From contig CAJNOI010000135.1 in NCBI GenBank assembly GCA_905250115.1, positions 5,614-69,613 of the forward strand: a stretch of DNA of 64,000 bases. Direction: 5' to 3'. Shown piece after piece: positions 1 to 8,708 of the stretch. The DNA comes from Adineta steineri (Eukaryota > Rotifera > Eurotatoria > Adinetida > Adinetidae). Positions within the stretch are counted from its first letter, which is position 1, and every line of letters begins with the position of its first letter. Under the pieces are notes generated by a model, which ran no database searches, had not been told where the DNA came from, and saw only the letters and a list, made by a program, of their open reading frames with translations. The translations under genes were made by a program, and so were the position numbers.

Positions 1-207
1 TATTCAGATATTTTATATTTCATTAAATATTCAGATATTTTATATTTGAAACTACATTAAACGTGTATATAAACAATCGAAATGACTGTAGAATGTTAGT
101 TTTCATCGATTGTTGATAATGATCTTGTCATTTGTTATTATTCTAAAAGAAAACAAATATAAGAATGATAATCGAATAAAATAAATAATAATATACCAAT
201 CATAGTT

Positions 208-1653
208 TTAGTGTTTGTGATGATGATGACCATGGTGTTTATGATGAGAACCAGATTGATTATCTTGATTCCATTGTTGATCATAATTTCCTCGATCATT
301 ATAACCAGAATTATCATTTTGATTCCAACCTTGACCATCATTTCCCCGATCATTGAAACCAAAATTGTTGTCACCTTGGTTCCATTGTTGATCATTAAAA
401 CCGAAATTATCAGGTTGATTCCACTGTTGATCATTTCTTCCTCTATTAAACCCACCATCAGCACCACCACCACCAAAGTTCATTCCACCAAAATCGTCTT
501 CATCGAAATGTTGAATCGTACTATTCGAATCATCATCACCATAATTATCAGCATTACTTTGATAATCGGTATCATCATTATAATCCCAATGATCTTGACC
601 AATATCGTCACCGGATACTTTACGAATTGTCCATGAATCAAAACAAAGATCGGGATCTGATAGATAATCGTATGGAATGTAACAATATCCTCTATCACCC
701 TTAAATATTTAATCAAAACAATAATGGATGAATGATTCTCATGTAAATAAACTCTCTTACCCAATCTTCTCCCCAAGAATTTCTAACAATAAATGATTGT
801 GATTGATCACTATAACCAACGGCAACAAGTGCATGACTATTAAAAATAGAAAAAAATATTGTTTCTATTGTTTTTTTTCCAATGAGAAAATCTTTCTACC
901 TGCCATCAGATTGACGAGAGCGATCGCTTGAACTTGGCATAGGTACAACGCCTCCTGTTGCTGCTTTATCAAATGATGTGAAAAGACGAAGTCCAAATAC
1001 AAAAGGAAAACCTTGTGCAAGACATGATTTCATTTCGTATAAATCAATTTTGACTTGAAGTGCTTCAGAAATTGTATGAGGTTTTGCTTCTTGATATGCT
1101 TGGTTATTCGGTCGTGTGTTTACTCTTGATACATCATATGGCCATATAGATTCAACACAAGTACCAAATTCTTCAAGAGCTTCAATAGCACTTGTCATTG
1201 AACATCCGGAATCTGTTACTGATCCCGATGAATTTTCTTTTGCACGTCCATTGTAATAAATAAAAAGTCGACTGACATCAATCTGTTCACCATGTTTCTT
1301 TTTAGTCAAATATTCATATGCACCTAAGAAGAAAACAAATCAATAATATAAAATCTTATTTAATTCTTACCTGCTAAAGCATTAGCTGAACTAAAAAAAA
1401 GAAAAAAAAATTCTTATTACTTAATCTATTCGAATAAAACTTGCCAGCTGCCAATACTTGATTGATTCTCTACTGATGTCATGTCATTTCGAAGATCAGT
1501 TTTCGGAGGAAGTTCTTCCGGACTGTAAACAACACGATCACTAAATGATTGACGTAAATGTGATTTGTTTGGTAGACGATTTGAAGGCCAAACACCATTG
1601 AGACGACATTTTCGACCGAAAATTTCGTTCAATAAAAATGCTTTTAATGGCAT
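208..1653 (-). CDS. Papain-family (C1A) cysteine protease with Gly/Asn/Gln-rich repeats and His-rich tail
   Basis: Predicted cysteine endopeptidase of about 406 residues. Five exons keep frame: 1653-1445, 1390-1371, 1323-900, 836-761 and 699-208. The Cys nucleophile (about residue 70, after QSSIGS) has its codon split by the first intron, which begins GC rather than GT. Exon 2 is only 20 nt and encodes SANALAG. The catalytic His lies in SHALVAVGY (about 219) and the Asn in RNSWG (about 237), the canonical C1 order. There is no clear signal peptide or long propeptide; the start is the ATG before PLKAFLLNEIFG. After the catalytic domain comes an acidic linker, then Gly/Asn/Gln repeats built on NDQQWNQ and GFNDRGN units, then a tail rich in HH and HK. 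The short N-terminus resembles microbial C1 enzymes, so transfer is possible but unproven. The catalytic call is strong; the role of the tail is unknown. Confidence 0.85.
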
Positions 1654-2460
1654 TTTTTAACTAAAATCAAATGTTTTTTTGGCAAACTAATCACACCGAA
1701 CTCGTCTATATTCTAAAATAGAATGAATAATTTAAGGTAAACAATAATATTTTTCTCGTTCTTTACTTCTTTTTTTTAGTCTAATCAATACACTGAAAGA
1801 AAGATGTTTTTAAAATGTTATTCTGCCACTTCTTTTTTTTCCTCTTCTCTCTCGCTTCTATCGACTACTATACACAGAAGCATTCGTTCGCTTTTTTTTT
1901 CCTTTCGAAGCACACGAGAATGCATTCCTCTTAACAACACAGATCTTTTTTTTCTATCCTCTGATAATCAATGAAAACAAAATGCTTATTATTTTATTTT
2001 TATTCAAAATATTCCATTTGTTAACTCAGTCTTTTTTTTATTATTTTCACTTAAATTAGTCGATATGTCTTATATATTATATAAAAAAAATGTTCCTTTT
2101 GTTTTGCTATTTACAAATCATTTCATCATACATATGTCTTTATGGCATGATCAAAACTTTATTCTCTCACGAACTTGTCCTTTAACTTCATACTAAATAT
2201 ACACGCTAGTTTTGAAGTGCCGATTATTATATAAGAAATTGTCTCAATAATGATAAATAAATAAAATTTGTTTTACTTAATTATATCTTCATTTGAAAGA
2301 ATGAAACAAATATTTATTTCGTTAAAAAAACTCAAAATAAAGAAATAATTGTATTGATTCTATGATCTTATTCGTTCTGTTGATCTTTCCTTGACACAGA
2401 AAAACAAAGTACTTTTTTTTCTGTGACTTTTCTTCTTCATTTTCTACAGGAAGAATAAAT
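1654..2460. other. Intergenic, no gene seen
   Basis: AT-rich sequence with several T-rich and CT-rich tracts. It lies upstream of the cysteine protease and may hold its promoter, but no specific site is recognisable. Confidence 0.5.
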
Positions 2461-2468
2461 AATGTAGA

Positions 2469-2678
2469 CAGGGGTGGCGCGAGTCAGCCAACATTGGGGG
2501 GGGTGTAACGAAATTTTTTGGCGGGGTGTAGCGAAGTTTTTTTGATTTTTTAGAGGGTGTAACATGACCTTTGTTTAAAAACTTACGAAAACTTGCCGAT
2601 TTTGTTGAGCAAAAAATAGAAATTTTCAAAGATTGGGGGGGTGTTACACCCCCGCCCCCCCCGGTCGCGCCACCCCTG
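2469..2678. mobile_element. hAT-type MITE with 8-bp target duplication
   Basis: The element is 210 bp with perfect 14-bp terminal inverted repeats, CAGGGGTGGCGCGA at the left end and its reverse complement at 2665-2678. It is flanked by an exact 8-bp direct repeat AATGTAGA at 2461-2468 and 2679-2686. CAGGGGTGGC-type ends and 8-bp duplications are typical of the hAT superfamily. Subterminal G-rich and C-rich tracts (GGGGTGTAAC and GTGTTACACCCC) form a second inverted pair. There is no coding capacity, so it would depend on a transposase elsewhere. The perfect duplication suggests a fairly recent insertion. Confidence 0.88.
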
Positions 2679-2809
2679 AATGTAGATGTTAAGATATCTA
2701 GAAATACTTTTTTTTCTTTTACAAGCATCTATATTATAATATACAAAGTTTCAGTTCGGGAACTTTCGTCAGACAGAACGGAAAGAAAAATATATACATA
2801 TATACATAT

Positions 2810-2890
2810 CGGGTGGGTGTGAGTACATGTTTCATTTAATAGCCACAGCCACACCCACACCGAGACCCACCCACACCCACACCCTCAAGA
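2810..2890. repeat. Telomere-like short inverted repeat
   Basis: A left arm GGGTGGGTGTGAGT is followed after about 30 bp by two CACACCCACAC-rich blocks ending in CACACCCTCAAGAT. It belongs to a dispersed hairpin family in this window; the clearest copy is at 56641-56696. It sits directly before the dead transposase. Confidence 0.55.
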
Positions 2891-5262
2891 TGATAAAAGA
2901 AAATGTAATGATGAACTCGAAAGTAAGATGAATCATGTAAAGAATGGTGAAATACATAAAGATAATGTTCTTTACATTGACGATCAGCCTTCGTTAAAAG
3001 ATGCTCCTATATTGAATTCTATTAGTTCTCAATCAATCATTTTAATTAAGTATTTATATTGAAATTGATTTACTTATAGTCTGTATGTATACTTTTAGAA
3101 GATCCAGAATTAACAACTACAACTGCTAAAAAGCGAAAACGTCTCGATGAAGATGGTGATGAAACACATTCAAAATCTATTCAATATTCATGTAACGGTA
3201 CAATGTCTAAAAGTATACACATTGTACGTCCACCAGATGTTGAGACACTTGAAGTTGAAGTGCTAGAATATCAGACAACATGGATGCATAAGTAAAGTAA
3301 TTCATATTGATCATTTGATCAACACTTGTTCATGTAATTTAGCTACAATTCTGAACATAGACTAAAACTTAACATTTGTTTATGTTAAGGAAGTTATCAT
3401 ATATATTCTTTGATGCTTGACAATTACACTCTCATCTATCCAAAGTCAGTTCAATACATCAGATACGGTTTATCAATGTATTGTCCTCAAGTAAATTCCA
3501 TGAAGGATATCTATGATGTAACCGTGTATAAAAATCTACAAGCAACAATTTGAGAATCATTCTTAACGTTGACAATGAATGTAGATGGTATCCAACCAAA
3601 TAAAGACTCACAACAATCTATATGGCCGATCTTTAGAACATCATTTTAGCAGGTGTGTGGCCAGGTCCTAAGAAGCCAACACGTTCTGATATGAACCTTT
3701 TTTACGTCCTCTTGTTAATGAGCTCATTATACTCGAACAAGGTGTAATATTTAGTTTGCTTAATGGTAACAAGACTTTGATTACGAGATGTGCCTTTCTA
3801 ATTGGATCGTGCTGTGATAAACCTGCGCAAGCATTACTTCAGGTTTTACTAGAACCAACAACTGCATATGGATGTGGTAAATGCGAAATAAAAGGTACAT
3901 TAATTTTTATAAAGGAACAATGATTCTAAGAATAATAGTTGTAGGCTTTACGATATGAACTGGAAAAGATGGAAATGTACGAAGTTTTGGTATGACATCG
4001 AACGAATTGGAAGAGACGTATCTACGATCCAACACGCGATATGACATGCTGTCAATTTAAAGGCGTTTCATAAACGGACATTACAGTCAATTTCATGTTG
4101 AAACAGGAAATCACAGATCGAAAAGTACAATACAGAAGAAAAAAGAAATCCTTGGGCCTCGTATATTACGAGAACTATTACACTTCGATGTCGGATATTC
4201 ATGTATGGCAGTTACATTGCATAATGTTTACACTGGAGCATTCGTATGTAAAAAATCCTAACATTTTTATGATATTTTTGAGTTCTTTTATGTTTAGAAA
4301 AGATGTTCCGATTATGGTTTGATCAAGATTAATGGATGAAAGATTGACTTGCTTCATATTCTAAATTTAAAGCAAGTGAAATACGAATTTTGCTATTATT
4401 CGAATATGTTATCTTCAAGAATGTATCGAAAAACTGTTACTACATTCATTCTTAGAATCGGTAATGATGATGCGTGTGTCGGAAAACAAAGAAGTTTCCC
4501 TCTGGGTACATAAATACGATTGATAGACTTGCTCGAAATTTCGTACTTAGGCTCTCTGAGCTCTACGATACAATAAATTGCGTGTCAATTATACACTCTC
4601 TGGTACATGTTCCAGATACTATACGAAATTTGGGGACACTTCATACGTATACACCATCTCAATTTGAAAAATGATTTAGGTAAATTAATAAAGCAATTTT
4701 TTTAATTTTTACTAATCTAGCTAATTTGTTGTTCAGGTCGATTAATGGATGTTCCTAAAAGAATTAGGCGTCATGTGCAAGAAATAATAGGTAATTTACA
4801 TATCCGTAATTTTAATTCCATAGATATAAACTTTGATAACTATCTTTCTAATATATTTATGTATAACAATTCCACCGACAATTTTCAAAGCTTAAATTCT
4901 ATCAAACTCTTCATGTTGGTAATATTAGATTGTATACTCATTTTTATAGTGAAAAAAAGATTGCTGATGATCCATACATCATTTTCTTTCTTGATGGTAA
5001 GCCTCATCCGGACAAAATTCGACCAATTTTTAATGGTGAGCTACATTTACTTGTGGCATATATCGCAAATCTAATACATTTCATTTGTAAGAATGACGAA
5101 TACAAAAAATTTACTTATCATATATTTGTTGAACATCATCGTCAAATTGGCATTATGTTCCACTTGGAGTCGAAGATTTTATTGAAAAAAGCATCTACTC
5201 TCGAAGCTCAACAGGGAAGTCTTATTTTTTTACGGCACCCAACTCTTGAACACTGCTCTTAA
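2889..5262 (+). pseudogene. Decayed TNP2/CACTA-like transposase
   Basis: No long ORF survives, but translated pieces in order match the animal TNP2-type transposase-domain proteins. They are: a charged N-terminus (AKKRKRLDEDGDE, about 3129); NVDGIQPNKDSQQSIWPI (about 3580); ILAGVWPGP followed after a break by LRPLVNELIILEQGV (about 3640-3750); AYGCGKCEIKG (about 3870); GMTSNELEETYLRS (about 3990); a PRILRELLHFDVGYS-like block (about 4160); and SIIHSLVHVPDTIRNLGTL (about 4590). Further coding-like pieces continue to about 5262. The pieces lie in different frames with many stops, so the gene is dead. The assignment comes from remembered motif order; a domain search would settle the superfamily. 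Terminal inverted repeats were not found. Confidence 0.7.
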
Positions 5263-5751
5263 ATAACAGAAGATACTCTTGCATGTGATATCCTACTTTT
5301 TAACTTGTATATTCATTTATTCTTACTCATTTTCAAAGATTGTTTGTGTTTCAGTTTTGAATGAAATAGAAGTTAATTATATTATATTTGAAGATTAAAT
5401 TCTCAAATCATCAGATCAAGCTTCTGTCAGTTATAATCTCTGAGAATATTTGAAACAAGGATTCAATGAACATCAGTTAGAATAATAAACTTTTTCTTTT
5501 TTCTATACCAATGAAAATAATGTGTGTCAGAAAAAAGCTGAGTCATCTTGTGTATTGCTATCATGAATTGATAGTTTCCAACGAAAGAAGAAAGTAATTG
5601 TTCAAAATATACAATATTATTTAAAAGAAAAAAATTAATTATATAGTGCGTAACAATCAGAAATAAAGTTATTTTGAAATAAATTATTTAGAATATGTTC
5701 GAGTTCTCCTCGCTGAGTATAATAATATAGATTAGTAAGACTCGATGTATA
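5263..5751. other. Intergenic, no gene seen
   Basis: AT-rich sequence between the transposase relic and the 3' end of the serine carboxypeptidase. No coding or repeat signal was recognised. Confidence 0.5.
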
Positions 5752-7380
5752 TTACGCTGAAATTTTATCATCTAATACATCACGATTTCCATTCAAAAGT
5801 GTATACATTGTTGGTTGTTGTTTTGATCGAAATAAATTCGGAGAATGATACGGTACTGTTAGTACACTTTGTTGCAGCTTGCAAGCAAAATATCTAATAA
5901 TACCAGTAAGAGCTATAACAGTAATAATTACAGTAAATACAATTAATATAAAATGCTTAAAATAACGATGCATGATTGGATTAACCCCTGTATTATTATT
6001 CTCCATTGTTTGATTGCTGGAATGAGTTAAGTTCAGTTGTATAAATTGATGTAGCATAGCACGTGATCGACGTCCTTGATTATAAGGTACCATATGACCA
6101 GCATTGTGGAAAAGAATATAAGTTAAATTACGTGCATATTGAATGAAACCTGCGGTTTCGCCTTCCACAATCCATGGATCGATCGGAGCCACTGTTCCAT
6201 TTCCTAAATTAAAACCAGTTTTATCATTCCATGTCATACCATCTAACATATTCTCTGTTGCCAAATGATTACAAATTAAATCATATTCACCACTAAAGAG
6301 CACGATTGGAATTTGTCGAAGTAAATCAGGCAACAAGTTGATCGATGGTTCAGAATGAGTTGATATAAATGCAAGAAAAACAGATGCTTCGATAGATGAC
6401 CAATTAGATTTCTTGCCATTTACATGAATACTGGATAGGACATCTTGCCGATTCAAATAATTGGAGACATAGTCAAAATCAGGTGGTCCTAACATACCAC
6501 AATCAGGTTTCATTGCAGCTTGTCGAATATCATGTGCATTGATACATAAATCTGTTTCGTTCCCTATGAAGTATTGGTTCATCATACCATTATATATTAT
6601 CAGACGAAGAATAGAGTAACATTCAGGTTCAAAAATATGTACTTGTTTTGATAATATCTGCTTGCATTCGACAGCCATGCCAGTAATGATAGAATAGAGT
6701 TTAGAGTCTTTTTTTACTAAATTATTTTTAATTGCAAATGGCAAATATGAGTTATAGGTAGAAACAGGATCAATCCATCCGTTTCCAATTAGAAGACCAC
6801 GCAGTTTGAATAGTGATCGCTTTTGAAGAATCGCTTGTGCAATATATGGTATATACTGACCAGCAAAAGATTCACCAGCTAAATATATATCATCCTGAAG
6901 TAATTCTGGAAAAATCTCGACATATCTATCGAGGAAACTGAGAAATTGATCGGCCATTTTGTCGAGTTCTTGAATGAATGAACCTTTATCAGTGTAAGAA
7001 AAACCAGTACCAATAGGCTGATCGATGAACAAAAGATTAGTATATAAATGCCAGGATCCATTATTTGCAACTATTGTAGTTTCGTTTAGAAAGCGAAACG
7101 GACCAATTTCTGTCCAAGCCCCAATAAGACTACTTTGACCAGGGCCTCCATTCAACCAAATCACTGTTCTTGATTTATCACCTATAAATTTCTTAGCAAA
7201 ATGCCAAAAGAATAAGGCACTATCATTTTCTGGATTGATCGGTAAATATCCAGCATGCATACGAATGGAAGATTCCTCTTTAGGTAAAAGAGGTAAATCA
7301 TGGATATAAAAATCACTAGCTTGTAAACTAGTGACACCACAGTTAAAGATCGAAAAGAAAGTAAATATTTGTATAATCAT
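5752..7380 (-). CDS. Serine carboxypeptidase (S10 family), Kex1-like membrane form
   Basis: An intronless 542-residue protein predicted to remove C-terminal residues from peptides in the secretory or endolysosomal pathway. An N-terminal signal peptide (about 1-21) is followed by the S10 fold. WLNGGPGQSSL (about 75-85) supplies the oxyanion region, Ser171 lies in GESFAGQYIPY, Asp367 in LFSGEYDLICNH and His429 in NAGHMVPYNQ, giving a complete triad. Several N-glycosylation sequons are present. A single transmembrane segment (about 477-497) and a short cytosolic tail near the C-terminus resemble fungal Kex1 and unlike soluble cathepsin A. Position 82, usually Cys in GGPGCSS, is Gln here. The start is the only ATG that keeps the signal peptide. 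The family call is secure; the Kex1 comparison rests on the membrane tail. Confidence 0.93.
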   Translation of the reverse strand: MIIQIFTFFSIFNCGVTSLQASDFYIHDLPLLPKEESSIRMHAGYLPINPENDSALFFWHFAKKFIGDKSRTVIWLNGGPGQSSLIGAWTEIGPFRFLNETTIVANNGSWHLYTNLLFIDQPIGTGFSYTDKGSFIQELDKMADQFLSFLDRYVEIFPELLQDDIYLAGESFAGQYIPYIAQAILQKRSLFKLRGLLIGNGWIDPVSTYNSYLPFAIKNNLVKKDSKLYSIITGMAVECKQILSKQVHIFEPECYSILRLIIYNGMMNQYFIGNETDLCINAHDIRQAAMKPDCGMLGPPDFDYVSNYLNRQDVLSSIHVNGKKSNWSSIEASVFLAFISTHSEPSINLLPDLLRQIPIVLFSGEYDLICNHLATENMLDGMTWNDKTGFNLGNGTVAPIDPWIVEGETAGFIQYARNLTYILFHNAGHMVPYNQGRRSRAMLHQFIQLNLTHSSNQTMENNNTGVNPIMHRYFKHFILIVFTVIITVIALTGIIRYFACKLQQSVLTVPYHSPNLFRSKQQPTMYTLLNGNRDVLDDKISA

Positions 7381-8462
7381 AATAAAGAATCGATATGTTC
7401 TGTAATATATTAGATTAATCTATAACAAAAACAAAATATTCAATTTGATCAAATAACTTATTGCTATTCGTTTTGTATATCGTCTAGCTAATCGTCAAAT
7501 ACAGCTTGTTGTATTTAATTGAGATACATTTTTAAAAATCTGAAATTCTTTATAGTATATGTACTATAATTTTTTTATCTTCTATTAATTAAACATAAAT
7601 TCGAATTTCTAATATTAAAGACACAAGAGTACCTATCGGACTTACCATTTACATTTATAAAAGTATTGAAAAATTTATCGTATATTATTTTACGATAAAT
7701 AAAATCATATTTTATATACACGTGCGTTCTGTCGTACGTTGGAAAAAAAGAACAGAAAAAGACGCACATTTATTCTGTATGGCGTAGTTTTTAAAAATAG
7801 TGCAGCTAAAAAATTCAAAATCTAATAGAAAAATGTGAAGGTGACTATTTAAATGATTTTAGAATTGTACTGTGGATGAGTGTGAATGTGCGTGTTGATA
7901 AAAGATAGTCGTAATATCTACAAATTGTACTCACGACCTCAAGATGGTCACTTGGTATTTTCCTTTTTTTCTATTCTCTTCTTCCTTATGTCACATACAC
8001 TTGGATTTTTCCATTCTTTTTATTCTCCATGTGTCATCGTTGAGGTTGAGGTATGAGTGTGACTGGATGAATAAAATAGACATATCCACACTCGTATTCA
8101 CATCTACCCTTTTATTTTATATAAAGTTTAATAACATATTAGATTAATATGAAAAATAAAGAAAAAAAGCATAATGTGCTGTGTATTTTTCTTATTATCA
8201 TTGACGCGATCACTTGCTATTGATCATCTCTCTGTTTCTACAATCTCTTCAGTTTTCTTCTCGTAAAGACAAGAAGTAAGACGTGATGCTTTTTCAGATT
8301 GAATAAAATCAGAATCAATATCATTCAATTCCTTTCATTGAATAGTTTTAGTAACATGTCTATAGTCAAACATGAAATAAAAAGAGAATAAATAACATCT
8401 TTCAATGGACCAACATAATAATATGCACACTCTGCCTAAACTTTATCCTACTTTACAATTAA
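7381..8462. other. Intergenic with two degenerate telomere-like hairpins
   Basis: The hairpins are at about 7860-7945 and 8040-8105. They have GAGTGTG-type left arms and CACACTC or ACCTCAAGAT right arms, and are weaker members of the hairpin family described at 56641. The rest is AT-rich with no gene seen. Confidence 0.4.
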
Positions 8463-8640
8463 CTATAAATCTTCATTGGAATCAGGATCTAACATAGCAT
8501 CATACAATACGGTTCGAATTTGCTTATACGGAATAATAGACGAATTGACAAGATGGAGAAGTAGTTTAGTTGCAATATATCGAACATTCATTGATTTGGA
8601 TTTTAAATAAGAATATAAGAAGAATATTGTAGATATACAT
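8463..8640 (-). pseudogene. Exon-like fragment, possibly HEAT-repeat protein C-terminus
   Basis: An open stretch of about 58 codons ends at TAG (8465-8463). It reads like the end of a helical-repeat protein, with NVRYIATKLLLHLVN, IPYKQIRTVLYDAM and LDPDSNEDL. It has no obvious start and the upstream neighbour is another gene, so it is either a terminal exon or a relic. The HEAT-like reading is by eye only. Confidence 0.35.
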
Positions 8641-8708
8641 TATTCTACTTAAAATTAAGAAATAAAACGTAATACAAAACAAAAAACAATAGTCTTTTAT
8701 GCAAACAA

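Noticed and set aside
211..636. Plus-strand Ile-rich ORF over the protease tail
   Set aside because: Antisense shadow of the His/Gln/Asn-rich exon 5; composition is an artefact of the repeats.
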